A DNA stretch of 64,000 bases from Butyrivibrio sp. FCS014 (GCF_000526935.1 NZ_JAHA01000019.1:310001-374000), one strand, 5' to 3'. Counted from the first letter of the stretch, positions 26,590 through 36,850 are shown. The notes: a model not told the origin generated them from the letters alone. Translations and numbers: made by a program.

Positions 26590-26614
26590 GTATCATGCCG
26601 TCCCGACATGCTAC
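26590..26614. promoter_or_regulatory. Inverted repeat in the speA leader
   Basis: Arms gtatcatg and catgctac (seven of eight bases pair) enclose nine bases. It lies 46 bases before the speA start and just downstream of a TATAAC-like -10 (26625-26620 on the minus strand). It could be an operator or a leader hairpin for the polyamine genes. There is no match to a known riboswitch. Confidence 0.4.
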
Positions 26615-26740
26615 CCCTTGTTATATCTAATTAAACGCAATAATCATACTATAAATCCAAGCATTATTAAAGAGTTTTATGCAATTTTTTTATCAGTGCG
26701 CCAATTGCACTTTTTCTATAGGATATGCGCTAAATTTTGT

Positions 26741-26746
26741 TATAAT
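26741..26746 (+). promoter_or_regulatory. -10 box upstream of the preA-like gene
   Basis: Perfect TATAAT 36 bases before the start codon of the oxidoreductase gene, followed by AAAGGAGG. No convincing -35 was found at 16-18 bases, so only the -10 is called. Confidence 0.4.
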
Positions 26747-26781
26747 TATACCATAATTACGGTCAGTGAAAGGAGGAATTC

Positions 26782-28281
26782 ATGGCATTTGAAAGTAGTA
26801 TCCCCCGTTCCGAAATGATAGGCTGTGCCCTCTGCTACAATGCGCCTTGTGACAAAGCCTGCCCCTACATGATCCCGTCTGACACTCTGCGCAGTATATG
26901 GTTTGACAACTCAGCTGCTGCATCAACGGAGCTTCCCGACAAAAATGTATGTATTACCTGTAATGCCCCCTGCGAGGATGCCTGTGTAAGGCCTCACGCT
27001 GTACCAATTAAAGAGATCATGACAAAGCTACACGATGAGGTAAAGCCATGTCATGACCTTCCAAAGCCTGATGACGAAGCACTGCTTCGTTCCGATTTCT
27101 GCGGTGTTCCACTGGAAAATCCTTTTCTTCTGGCATCTTCTGTTGTAAGCAGCACCTACGATATGTGTGCCAGAGCTTTTGAGGCCGGGTGGGCCGGTGC
27201 CTCTTTCAAGACCATCTGCAATCTGGATATTCACGAAGCTTCACCGAGATTTTCCGCAATCACCGGTGACAGCGGTACAATAATCGGTTTCAAAAACATA
27301 GAGCAGCTCTCCGATCACAGCGTAGCTGAAAACATGGAGATCTTCAGAAAGCTCAAAGCCCGGTACCCCACAAAGTTCATACTGGCGTCCATCATGGGCC
27401 AGAATGAATCGGAATGGGAGGAACTTGCACGGATGTGCGAGGAAAACGGCGCCGATGCCATTGAGCTTAACTTCTCCTGCCCCAACATGATGGAAGAAGG
27501 CTTTGGCTCTGATATAGGTCAGGTTCCGGAGCTTGTGGAGAAATTTACTGCCGCCGCAAGAAAAGGTGCCACAATACCTATACTTGCAAAGCTTACTCCA
27601 AACGTTGCCACCATGTCTCCCGCTGCTGAAGCAGCTATCCGGGGAGGCGCTGATGGAATCGCAGCCATAAACACCATTAAAAGCATCATCGGAGTTAATC
27701 CCCACACCTACGTCACCGCTCCTGCAGTCCGGGGCAAATCTGCCGTAGGCGGATACAGCGGCAATGCCGTTAAGCCCATCGCCCTTCGCTTTGTAGCAGA
27801 GCTCGGTCAGAATCCGGCCCTTAAGGACAAGCATTTAAGCGGTATGGGAGGAATAGAGACCTGGAAGGATGCTTTAGAGTTCCTGCTGCTTGGTGCCGGG
27901 AGCGTCCAGGTTGCCACTGCAGTCATGCAGTACGGTTACAGAATAATAGATGACCTTAAAGCGGGGCTAAACTACTATCTTTCCGAAAAAGGCTTCAGAA
28001 ATGTCCGGGAGGTTGTGGGACTTGGGCTGGACTCACTCAGTCCCACCACAGATGTTCTTGAGAGAGACTCTATAGTATATCCCAAGTTCAATCCCGGTAA
28101 ATGCATCGGATGCGGCCGCTGCATGATCTCCTGCGAGGATGGCGGTCACCAGGCCATATATCTTGATGAGAACCGCAAAGCCAGAATGGATGCGGCAAAC
28201 TGCGTCGGATGCCATCTGTGCGTTTTGGTGTGCCCGGAGAAGGCCATCACCAGCAGCGGAAAACGAGTGGCGAAGAGGTAA
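26782..28281 (+). CDS. preA: PreA-like dihydropyrimidine dehydrogenase family protein with extra N-terminal iron-sulfur domain
   Basis: Protein of 499 residues in three parts. Residues 10-75 carry two four-cysteine clusters (C15, C18, C23, C27 and C57, C60, C64, C68), like the iron-sulfur domain normally found in PreT/GltD-type partners. Residues 105-400 are a flavin-binding dihydroorotate-dehydrogenase-type barrel (LASSVVSSTYDMC, ASIMGQNESEWEELA, ELNFSCPNMMEEGFGSD, GADGIAAINT, SGMGGIETW). The C-terminus has two ferredoxin clusters (C441, C444, C447, C451 and C474, C477, C480, C484). The FAD and NAD domains of complete dihydropyrimidine dehydrogenases are missing and no preT gene is adjacent. 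The electron donor must come from elsewhere. Pyrimidine reduction is the likely but unproven role. Confidence 0.88.
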   Translation: MAFESSIPRSEMIGCALCYNAPCDKACPYMIPSDTLRSIWFDNSAAASTELPDKNVCITCNAPCEDACVRPHAVPIKEIMTKLHDEVKPCHDLPKPDDEALLRSDFCGVPLENPFLLASSVVSSTYDMCARAFEAGWAGASFKTICNLDIHEASPRFSAITGDSGTIIGFKNIEQLSDHSVAENMEIFRKLKARYPTKFILASIMGQNESEWEELARMCEENGADAIELNFSCPNMMEEGFGSDIGQVPELVEKFTAAARKGATIPILAKLTPNVATMSPAAEAAIRGGADGIAAINTIKSIIGVNPHTYVTAPAVRGKSAVGGYSGNAVKPIALRFVAELGQNPALKDKHLSGMGGIETWKDALEFLLLGAGSVQVATAVMQYGYRIIDDLKAGLNYYLSEKGFRNVREVVGLGLDSLSPTTDVLERDSIVYPKFNPGKCIGCGRCMISCEDGGHQAIYLDENRKARMDAANCVGCHLCVLVCPEKAITSSGKRVAKR

Positions 28282-28329
28282 GACGAGGGATAACGCACGC
28301 AGATGCGCGATTTTCTGCATCCGCTTAGA

Positions 28330-28356
28330 CCAAAAAATCGCTGCGCGATTTTTTGG
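28330..28356 (+). terminator. Terminator after the preA-like gene
   Basis: Perfect 12-base stem (ccaaaaaatcgc / gcgattttttgg) with a three-base loop, 48 bases past the stop. The A/T-rich outer stem gives a T-run in both directions. Confidence 0.7.
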
Positions 28357-28420
28357 TTATCCGTTGTCGTCAAATGCAACCAATATGATCAAATCGTGCT
28401 ACCGCACTTATACCCAATAA

Positions 28421-28463
28421 AAAAACCGTGGGATACCAAGTAAACTTGGTCCCACGATTTTTC
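28421..28463 (-). terminator. Terminator after groEL
   Basis: Hairpin with stem cgtggga-accaag / cttggt-cccacg and a four-base loop, followed by TTTTTTT on the minus strand. It also has T's on the plus strand, so it can serve both converging genes. Confidence 0.8.
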
Positions 28464-28518
28464 TATTGTGTACCGCTTCGCGGCTTTGATCATATTTATG
28501 CGCTTGACTCGTTATCGC

Positions 28519-30159
<1,641 letters not shown>

Positions 30160-30163
30160 TTAA

Positions 30164-30448
30164 TTATTTGATGATAGCCAGGATGTCGCTCTGCTTAACG
30201 ATGATATAGGTAACGTCATCAAGCTTAACCTCTGTTCCTGAGTACTTGGAATAGATTACGTTGTCACCCTTCTTAACTTCCATCTTGATCTCTTTGCCAT
30301 CTACAACTCCGCCGGGGCCTACAGCGATAACCTCAGCCTGCTGTGGTTTCTCCTTCTCTGCACCGGGAAGAACGATTCCTGATTTGGTTGTCTCTTCTGC
30401 CTCAAGCTGCTTTAAAACAACTCTGTCTGCAAGTGGTACTAACTTCAT
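30164..30448 (-). CDS. groES: Co-chaperonin GroES
   Basis: Co-chaperonin of 94 residues that caps GroEL. It begins MKLVPLADRVVLKQLEAEE, has the mobile-loop region TTKSGIVLPGAEKEKPQ, and ends YIIVKQSDILAIIK. The open frame extends 18 codons upstream, but the ATG at 30448 is chosen because AAAGGAGG lies nine bases before it and it matches the family start. First gene of the operon. Confidence 0.98.
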   Translation of the reverse strand: MKLVPLADRVVLKQLEAEETTKSGIVLPGAEKEKPQQAEVIAVGPGGVVDGKEIKMEVKKGDNVIYSKYSGTEVKLDDVTYIIVKQSDILAIIK

Positions 30449-30495
30449 TACAAACGCCTCCTTTATCTGATCTAAAAGAACATTCTGATCATTTG

Positions 30496-30522
30496 TTAGC
30501 ACTCTTGTTAATTGAGTGCTAA
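30496..30522. promoter_or_regulatory. CIRCE operator (HrcA site)
   Basis: Perfect CIRCE element: TTAGCACTC, nine bases, GAGTGCTAA. It lies between the promoter and the groES ribosome site. In Firmicutes the HrcA repressor binds this and is released on heat shock. No hrcA is in the window. Confidence 0.97.
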
Positions 30523-30534
30523 TTCCAAATACTT

Positions 30535-30562
30535 ATTATACAAGTTTTAAAATATAATTCAA
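30535..30562 (-). promoter_or_regulatory. Sigma-A promoter of groESL
   Basis: On the minus strand TTGAAT (30562-30557), 16-base spacer, perfect TATAAT (30540-30535). The CIRCE element follows 13 bases downstream, covering the early transcribed region. Confidence 0.75.
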
Positions 30563-30606
30563 CTGTTTACGCATAGTTTTTTTAGATTCTTTTTATACTT
30601 CATAAA

Positions 30607-30635
30607 TTGCAATTGAAAGCGGTCTAAAGCATAAT
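30607..30635 (+). promoter_or_regulatory. Sigma-A promoter of the small Ser/Thr-rich protein gene
   Basis: TTGCAA (30607-30612), 17-base spacer, CATAAT (30630-30635). The start codon follows about 80 bases after the expected transcription start, leaving a leader. Confidence 0.5.
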
Positions 30636-30720
30636 AATCCTAAGAAAGTATAGGTTTTTCCGTGACAGGGACGTTGCGGAGTTTGCGCAGTTTGCAAACA
30701 TTATTCAAGGAGGTGATGAC

Positions 30721-31104
30721 GTGAGCACAAACTTTTTCAGCAGTTTATCCGGTAAGTTTGACTTAAACGCCAGCATGAGCAGCCTTTACGGCGACTATAA
30801 CACCATCAAGAGCGGTGCATATGGCTCCCTTATGAAGTCATATGTTAATAAAGTCGGCAACAAGTCAGCTCTCAATGCATACAGAGAGACAGGCTCAACA
30901 GCAACGGTTGCTGATACTGCTTCTAACAGTACATCAACCGCATCTTCAACCACTACTAAGAGCAGCTCTTCTGCCAAGAAGTCGAATTTCCTGGACAGCC
31001 ATTTCAGTTCCATTAAGGATTCAGGCACCTATTACAAGTCTGATCTCTTAAAGAGGAATGCGACTGAAGAAGCTACCGGAACAAACGTAGACACCACAGT
31101 ATAA
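30721..31104 (+). CDS. Small Ser/Thr-rich protein of unknown function
   Basis: Not recognised. The protein has 127 residues and starts with GTG, but it has a complete Shine-Dalgarno sequence (AAGGAGGTGAT) four bases upstream, so it should be well translated. Residues 1-55 are mixed and Tyr/Ser-rich (MSSLYGDYNTIKSGAYGSLM). Residues 58-85 are almost only Ser, Thr and Ala. The rest is polar. There is no signal peptide, membrane segment or cysteine. The composition suggests a flexible or structural protein. It has its own promoter and a strong terminator, so it is a monocistronic gene. Confidence 0.75.
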   Translation: MSTNFFSSLSGKFDLNASMSSLYGDYNTIKSGAYGSLMKSYVNKVGNKSALNAYRETGSTATVADTASNSTSTASSTTTKSSSSAKKSNFLDSHFSSIKDSGTYYKSDLLKRNATEEATGTNVDTTV

Positions 31105-31114
31105 AAATATATGG

Positions 31115-31154
31115 AAAGAGCTTACCGCCTTTTATGGCAGTAAGCTCTTTTTTT
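31115..31154 (+). terminator. Terminator of the small Ser/Thr-rich protein gene
   Basis: Stem of 15 bases (aaagagcttaccgcc / ggcagtaagctcttt, one mismatch), six-base loop, then a run of T. It starts 11 bases after the stop codon and lies between two converging genes. Confidence 0.9.
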
Positions 31155-31161
31155 GTATAAC

Positions 31162-32295
31162 TCATTTTTCTCTTACATGAATCCTGAAAAGAACCAGTAC
31201 CGATATCATTGAGATGATAAAGAAGGCTGACAGGGAAAGAATTGCCCCCTTAAGTCCGATCTGCTCTGCCAGAAAACCTGTAAGCGCCGTAAATACCACT
31301 CCACCTATACCCGTGGCCGTAGTAATCATGGCTGTGGCTGTAGCCTTCCTGTTTCCGGCAAATCTTATCAGCGTGGAAAGGACGCTGGGATAGATGGCCC
31401 CGCAGGCAAATCCCAAAGGAACAATAAGTGCCATTACAGCGCCTGCATTAGTCATGATGGTGATCAGGGCTGTTATCACCGGGATGGCAATTATTGCCGT
31501 TATCAATATCTTTTTTGCATGTCGGGCAAACAGTCCCACCAGAACCCTGGAGGGGATCATTACAACCCAGAAGATGGAAATGGCAAGCTTGCCGTTAGAA
31601 GAATTAAGAACATCCGTAAACATGGTGTCCACAAAGAACGCAAATCCGTTCTCAAATCCCACATAGATGCACATTACTACGCAAAGAAGCAGCACTCCCA
31701 GGATCACGAATTCGCTGCCCACCTCTTCAGCTTCCTCAGGTGTTGCTTTTTCTTCGATCTCATGGTCTCTTAGGACAAATATTCCAATAAAGGCAATAAC
31801 CGAGCCGATGGTCAGAGCCAGAAATACCGCTCTCCAGCTAAGGCCTCTTCCCAGGCAGAAATCAACAAACAAAGGTGCCACAAAGGCGCCAAGGGCGTAC
31901 ATGGAAGTCATGAATCCGATCTTCTTTTTGCCGCTTGAGGGGTATGCCTCCATAAGAGCTGCTATGGAGATAAACTGCAAAGCACTGGTGGTAAGGCCCA
32001 GGAAAAAGATGCCTATGATAAATACCATGGCTACATTGCTGGCAAAAAGTGTAAATGCAAAAACAATCTGTATTCCCAGCAGAATAAGAAGGCACTTAAG
32101 CTTCCTGCTTCTATCCGCCCAGCTTCCCAGTGCCAAAGGGGCAAGCATGGTGGCAAAGAGTTCTACCGAAGCAAACAGCCCCATACTGGTTATGGACAGA
32201 TCATAAATCTGGCCGATACTGTACAGACTGGCCTGGTATCCGCCGGCTTCAAAGCCATTGAAGAATACTATCAGAAACAGATATAACCACAGCAT
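31162..32295 (-). CDS. Major facilitator superfamily transporter
   Basis: Membrane transporter of 377 residues with about twelve hydrophobic segments in two halves. The loop between segments 2 and 3 carries the MFS signature-like GSWADRSRKLKCLL near residue 57. A charged central loop (HEIEEKATPEEAEEVGSE) separates the halves. The substrate cannot be told from sequence. AAAGGG precedes the start. It stands alone, divergent from the EAL gene across a 149-base promoter gap in which I could not assign boxes with confidence. Confidence 0.88.
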   Translation of the reverse strand: MLWLYLFLIVFFNGFEAGGYQASLYSIGQIYDLSITSMGLFASVELFATMLAPLALGSWADRSRKLKCLLILLGIQIVFAFTLFASNVAMVFIIGIFFLGLTTSALQFISIAALMEAYPSSGKKKIGFMTSMYALGAFVAPLFVDFCLGRGLSWRAVFLALTIGSVIAFIGIFVLRDHEIEEKATPEEAEEVGSEFVILGVLLLCVVMCIYVGFENGFAFFVDTMFTDVLNSSNGKLAISIFWVVMIPSRVLVGLFARHAKKILITAIIAIPVITALITIMTNAGAVMALIVPLGFACGAIYPSVLSTLIRFAGNRKATATAMITTATGIGGVVFTALTGFLAEQIGLKGAILSLSAFFIISMISVLVLFRIHVREK

Positions 32296-32444
32296 ATACT
32301 TATCCCTTTCACTTCCATATTTATTGAATATTATAATAACTTTAATTGTTATTTAATATACTGTTCTTTTTCATTTGGTACACTTAGATTGATAAGATAT
32401 GAGCAGTCGATAACCTTTTTATCAGCAGAAATCGGAGCAATCAT

Positions 32445-34931
32445 ATGGATAATTGCGCTATTCGCGACTACGTTATCACCCATATCGATGAAGCCATTGA
32501 AAAAGAATGGCTCAAGGTCTACTATCAGCCTGTTGTAAGGTCCATCACGGGACAACTGTGCAGTACCGAGTCTCTGGCAAGATGGATAGACCCTGAGGTG
32601 GGTTTCCTTGCTCCGGATAAGTTTATTGGCGCACTGGAAGAAGAAAAGCTTATCCACAAGCTGGACTCATTCATAGTGGACCGGGTCTGCCATGATATCA
32701 GTGACAGACTAAGTGGTGATCTTCCCATGGTTCCCGTATCCATAAACATGTCCAGACTGGACTTTGTCATGTGCGACATGCTTAAAGTACTGGAGGATGC
32801 CGTTGAGAAATACGATATCCCCAGAGATTTCATTCATGTTGAGATCACTGAAAGCATGATCGTCCAGAACGAGGATCTTATGTCCGACATCATTACCAGA
32901 TTCCGCTCCAGAGGATATGAGATCTGGATGGATGATTTCGGAAGCGGATACTCCTCTCTTACCCTTCTTAAAGATTATGAATTTGACCTTCTGAAGATGG
33001 ATATGCGATTCCTCTCCTCAATGACGGAGAAGTCGAAGACTCTGATGCGCTATACGATAGGTATGGCAAAGCGCATCGGTATCAAGACCTTAAGTGAAGG
33101 CGTTGAGACCATCGAACAGGTAGAATTCCTAAAATCTATAGGCTGCGGCAAACTCCAGGGCTACTATTACAGCAAGCCTCTTCCTCTTTCGGAAATGTTT
33201 GAGGCCATGGAGAATAAAGCGATCGATGCAGAGGAAAGAAAGTGGCGAACTTTTTATGAAGCCGCCAGTATTTCCGTCCATGACACGGACACTCCCCTGA
33301 TGATATTGGAGTACGGCGAGGATGCCTTCAGACTTCTCTTTATTAACGCCGCCTTCAGACAACAGGCCGGAATTAACACTGATGACATCAGTGTTATTGA
33401 AACATCTTTGTTCGGTCCCAATTCACCTGCCCTAAAAAAATACAACAGTTTCATAACCAAAGTCATTACCAGCAAAAGTCAGGAAAGCTTTTACTATACA
33501 AACAGAGGGAATTATTATCAGCTGAAGCTGGACTTTATTGATGAAAAAGAAGGCAGAAATCTGGTCAAGGCCACCATCAATAATATCTCTCATGATGAGA
33601 ATGCTGTCGAAAAGGACAAGCTGGATCTGCGACTGCGAGAACTTAACAACCTGTATGAAACGGTCGTGCTGGTAAACTATAAGGGAAACGTATTGCTTCC
33701 TCTTCTCGGCGGATATGTCTATATGAATGAATTACCCGTAGCAGAAATGACTTTGGATGAGATAATCATGTTCTTCTCTGAGAATTATGTGTATCCGGAA
33801 GACAGGCTGGATTATCAGGCCTTTATGAACTATGACTATCTTAATGCAAGAAAACAGTTTCCATCCGGACAGTTCATTAAGGACTCCATCAGATTAAAGC
33901 AGAAAGACGGCTCCTATGAATGGCGTGAAATATCACTTCTGTCCATTCCCGGAACCGAGGGTAATGAGTACCTCCTTACCCTTAGTAAAGTTTCCGACGA
34001 CATTGCCAAGGCCCTTAATACTACCAGATATACTCAGCTCGTGACTGCCGAAGAAAACAAAGACTGTCCTCAGAAAATATATGCAAGGATCTGGGATACT
34101 CTTGTTAACAACTCCTCCTATAAGCTGTTCTGGAAGGATAAAGACAGGCGCTTTATGGGCGTCAGCAAGTCGTTCCTTGAATTCTATGAGATAGAATCTC
34201 CCGATGACATCATAGGGAAAAATGATGAAGAAATGCACTGGCACGTCGATGACGGACCATATCAGGGAGACGAGCTGGATGTCCTGGGTAAAGGCAAGAT
34301 CGTTTACAATGCCCGTGGACAGTGCATCGTCAACGGCGTTGTTCATAATATTATCTGCAACAAGATGCCCATATATGAAAACGGTAAAATCGTAGGCCTG
34401 GTGGGAACCTTTGAGGATGAGGACCAGGAAATCTACAGGGTCCAAAAGCTTCTTAATCCTTCCCGCATAGACAGTGTCACCAGACTCATGAACAGCAAGA
34501 GTTTCCTTAATGTCATGGTGGATTATGCCGATCAGTACAATTCAAAGGGCAGAAACTACGGATACATAGCCCTGCACAATGCCAACCATCGCCGCCTGGA
34601 GAAGACCTATGGAAGCAAGTTCGCCTCCAAGGTTCTGCGTGAGATCGGTGAGAAGATCATTGATATTGTTGGACAGAGCGGCGTTGCAGCCAGACCAAAA
34701 GAAGCTTACTTTGGCGTGATAATCTATGAGGATTCAAAGGAAAAGCTTGAAGAACTGACTTTGAAGCTTAAAAACCATATTGAAGAGGTCAACAGCGTTG
34801 ACGGCAACAGCGTTACCATCAAAATGACTACCGCTTGTCACCTTCGTTCAGAAGAAGGTTTCACCGATGAATCCATTCATATCCTGTGTGTAAACGAAAT
34901 TGATGATATGGAATCAAGTAGGAGGCGGTGA
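32445..34931 (+). CDS. EAL-domain protein with PAS-like and degenerate GGDEF regions, 3' end altered by an intron
   Basis: Protein of 828 residues with an unusual order. An EAL cyclic-di-GMP phosphodiesterase domain comes first (about 20-260), with TESLARW at 41-47, HVEITESM, WMDDFGSGYSSL, KTLSEGVET and LQGYYYSKPLP. The metal and substrate motifs are present except that EAL reads ESL, a common active variant. Two or three PAS-like segments follow (270-660). The end (about 670-820) resembles a GGDEF domain whose signature is lost (ARPKEAYFGVI at that place), so no cyclase activity is expected. The last four codons and the stop lie in the intron DNA that starts at 34918. Without the intron, the frame would run through the terminator region for about 30 further codons. 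Confidence 0.85.
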   Translation: MDNCAIRDYVITHIDEAIEKEWLKVYYQPVVRSITGQLCSTESLARWIDPEVGFLAPDKFIGALEEEKLIHKLDSFIVDRVCHDISDRLSGDLPMVPVSINMSRLDFVMCDMLKVLEDAVEKYDIPRDFIHVEITESMIVQNEDLMSDIITRFRSRGYEIWMDDFGSGYSSLTLLKDYEFDLLKMDMRFLSSMTEKSKTLMRYTIGMAKRIGIKTLSEGVETIEQVEFLKSIGCGKLQGYYYSKPLPLSEMFEAMENKAIDAEERKWRTFYEAASISVHDTDTPLMILEYGEDAFRLLFINAAFRQQAGINTDDISVIETSLFGPNSPALKKYNSFITKVITSKSQESFYYTNRGNYYQLKLDFIDEKEGRNLVKATINNISHDENAVEKDKLDLRLRELNNLYETVVLVNYKGNVLLPLLGGYVYMNELPVAEMTLDEIIMFFSENYVYPEDRLDYQAFMNYDYLNARKQFPSGQFIKDSIRLKQKDGSYEWREISLLSIPGTEGNEYLLTLSKVSDDIAKALNTTRYTQLVTAEENKDCPQKIYARIWDTLVNNSSYKLFWKDKDRRFMGVSKSFLEFYEIESPDDIIGKNDEEMHWHVDDGPYQGDELDVLGKGKIVYNARGQCIVNGVVHNIICNKMPIYENGKIVGLVGTFEDEDQEIYRVQKLLNPSRIDSVTRLMNSKSFLNVMVDYADQYNSKGRNYGYIALHNANHRRLEKTYGSKFASKVLREIGEKIIDIVGQSGVAARPKEAYFGVIIYEDSKEKLEELTLKLKNHIEEVNSVDGNSVTIKMTTACHLRSEEGFTDESIHILCVNEIDDMESSRRR

Positions 34932-34950
34932 CTAGCCGCCGTCCTCTCAC

Positions 34951-34982
34951 AGCACCGTACGTACCGTTCGGTATACGGCGCT
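34951..34982 (-). ncRNA. Group II intron ribozyme domain V
   Basis: A 32-base hairpin on the minus strand: AGCGCCGTATACC, GAAC-type tetraloop region, GGTACGTACGGTGCT. The bulge and base-paired ends follow the domain V pattern. The triad position reads CGC, which is typical of class IIC rather than the AGC of other classes. Domain VI lies between it and the splice site at 34918. Confidence 0.8.
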
Positions 34983-34983
34983 T

Positions 34984-36378
34984 TCAATAGTTGACGTGCA
35001 CAGACTGATAGGCTGTGGCTAAATCATAAAAGCCACTGTTTATCAGTCTTTCATTTGTCATTGCCATATTTACTGCAACAGTATGCGACGTGAACCAGTG
35101 ACCTCTTCGGCTGTTACCAGCCCGCCATGCTAAGTCCTCGGGCACGCCCATCTTAATCAGATTACGTACCTTTGTCTTTGGTTTCTTCCATTGTTTCCAT
35201 ATACACATACGTATTCTGTGATAGAGCCATCCGTTGATGTCATCGACGTTCCACTTAATGCTAGCAATACCGTAGTAGTTGAGCCATCCTCTAGCATATA
35301 CCTTGATTTTCTCAAGGCTAAGCTTGATAGACTGCACAGACTTACGGGAAGATAAATCTTTCAGTTTTGACTTGAACTTCTTCCATGACTTTGGATGAAC
35401 TCTGACAAAAATGCCACTTCCGTTCCTTCCCAATGCAAAGCCAAGGAATTTAAAATTTCGGATTGCAAACACACTAACAGTACGGCTTTTTTCCCGATTC
35501 ACCGTGAGTTTCATGTTCTCTTCGAGATATCTCGTACTGCTTTCCAAGAGTCTTTCAGACGCCCTTTTGCTTCTAGCTAGGAGCACGATGTCATCTGCAT
35601 ATCTAATGCAAGGAACACCCCTCTTTAGAAACTCTTGGTCGAACTCATTGAGGTAGATATTCGCAAGAAGCGGTGATAGATTACCACCTTGTGGCGAGCC
35701 TTCCTCTGTGTCAATGACCACTCCATTTTCCATTACGCCACTCTTTAGATAGCGTTTAATGAGCTGCACCACACGCTCATCCTTTACATTCTTCCGCAGA
35801 AGATTTATAAGGATTTCGTGATTTAAGGTATCGAAATACTTGGATAAATCAAGAACCACAGCAAATGTGTAGCCTTGCTCTGCGTACTCTTTGACCTTTC
35901 GTATTGCTCCTTTTGCATCTCTGTTTGGACGGTAACCATAGCTTCCATCCGCAAACTGTGGCTCGTAGATCGGCATAAGCTGTTGGGCTATTGCCTGCTG
36001 GAGTATACGGTCTATCACTGTTGGTATGCCAAGCTTTCGCACACCACCATCTGGTTTTGGAATCTCAACTCGCCTGACTGGCGACGGAGTGTACTTCCCC
36101 CGATATATACGGTCAGTTAGCTCCTGCTGATGTTCCTTAAGATAGGGAAGTGCATCTTCGATGGTCATGCCATCAATCCCTGGCGCTCCCTTGTTTGCCT
36201 TCACTCTCTTATACGCTCTGTTTAAGTTGTCTTTATACAGTATCGCTTCCAAGAGTCTCGGCTGTGCACTGTCTCTTTCTTTCCATATCCGATTGAATGA
36301 CCTACGCGCTTTCGCATACCCTTCATGTTCCGCATTATCTCTTTGCGAACAGCCATTGTTTTCAATGTTTTCTGCCAT
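34984..36378 (-). CDS. ltrA: Group II intron reverse transcriptase/maturase (class C)
   Basis: Intron-encoded protein of 464 residues. RT motifs include VDGM-like GAPGIDGMTIEDALPYL (65-80), IPKPDGGVRKLGIPTVIDRI (106-125), AVVLDLSKYFDTLNHEIL (173-190), GSPQGGNLSPLLANIYLNEF (227-246) and the catalytic YADD at 260-263. The maturase X region follows (ARGWLNYYGIAS). The C-terminal region GNSRRGHWFTSHT...TNERL matches class C proteins, which lack an endonuclease domain. No frameshift is seen. AGGAGG lies 11 bases upstream of the ATG. Confidence 0.97.
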   Translation of the reverse strand: MAENIENNGCSQRDNAEHEGYAKARRSFNRIWKERDSAQPRLLEAILYKDNLNRAYKRVKANKGAPGIDGMTIEDALPYLKEHQQELTDRIYRGKYTPSPVRRVEIPKPDGGVRKLGIPTVIDRILQQAIAQQLMPIYEPQFADGSYGYRPNRDAKGAIRKVKEYAEQGYTFAVVLDLSKYFDTLNHEILINLLRKNVKDERVVQLIKRYLKSGVMENGVVIDTEEGSPQGGNLSPLLANIYLNEFDQEFLKRGVPCIRYADDIVLLARSKRASERLLESSTRYLEENMKLTVNREKSRTVSVFAIRNFKFLGFALGRNGSGIFVRVHPKSWKKFKSKLKDLSSRKSVQSIKLSLEKIKVYARGWLNYYGIASIKWNVDDINGWLYHRIRMCIWKQWKKPKTKVRNLIKMGVPEDLAWRAGNSRRGHWFTSHTVAVNMAMTNERLINSGFYDLATAYQSVHVNY

Positions 36379-36850
36379 AAATGGTCATTCCTCCTTTCTC
36401 GGTCATACTTAAGACTCCTACTGATTCGGTCCTTCGGTCAGCATGTCCATGTTTCCATGTCCATATCCCTACTATGACCTCTGCTGACTTCTGCATGTTC
36501 AGCACCGCCTCGTTTCCTTGTACGGTGGTTACTCCTTTCAGAGCATTTCACGCAGACCTCCCTAGGTACCACACGTTTCTTCCTCTCCATCCATCTGCCT
36601 CATTTATCATGCATGATTCCGTGTAGTTATTGGGCTTCGACTTGTGATGCAGCCTTACCCTCATGCATAACCTCATATGAGATTTCTGTACGTCAGACCA
36701 GAGATTTGCCCGTGGGTTAGTATGTTCCCCACATCCAGCTTCCTTCAGATTCCACCTCGCGGCGGACACCCTTGCCTTCGGCTATATCCTTCCCACTACC
36801 GGGCGGATTCGGGACTTTAACCCGTTAGAAACGTGCGCCGCTAGGCGCAC
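36379..36850 (-). other. Intron RNA domains I-IV (non-coding)
   Basis: 472 bases between the intron 5' end and the maturase start. No supportable gene lies here. The many short GC-rich inverted segments (for example gtgcgcc / ggcgcac at the very 5' end) fit the folded ribozyme core. Confidence 0.75.

Larger units (their letters stand above)
34918..36850 (-). mobile_element. Group IIC intron, apparently complete
   Basis: A retroelement of 1933 bases on the minus strand. The 5' end reads GTGCGCC at 36850. It is followed by about 470 bases of structured RNA (domains I-IV), the maturase gene, then domain V (34951-34982) and domain VI, ending ..CTAC at 34918. It lies directly behind a perfect 13-bp hairpin and T-run at 36851-36896, the preferred target of class C introns. 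It is oriented so that the hairpin is the 5' exon. All parts needed for splicing and mobility look intact. The exact 3' boundary is judged by eye from the domain VI fold and could be off by a base or two. Confidence 0.88.

Noticed and set aside
27500..27540. Loss of the catalytic cysteine in the PreA-like protein (Ile245)
   Set aside because: Mammalian enzymes have Cys here, but as I recall bacterial PreA proteins also have a non-Cys residue in the GSD-x-GQ segment, so this is not unusual.
34984..36378. Reverse transcriptase as part of a retron or diversity-generating element
   Set aside because: Class C maturase sequence, GTGCG 5' end, domain V and VI and a terminator-hairpin target all identify a group IIC intron; no template repeat or retron RNA is seen.
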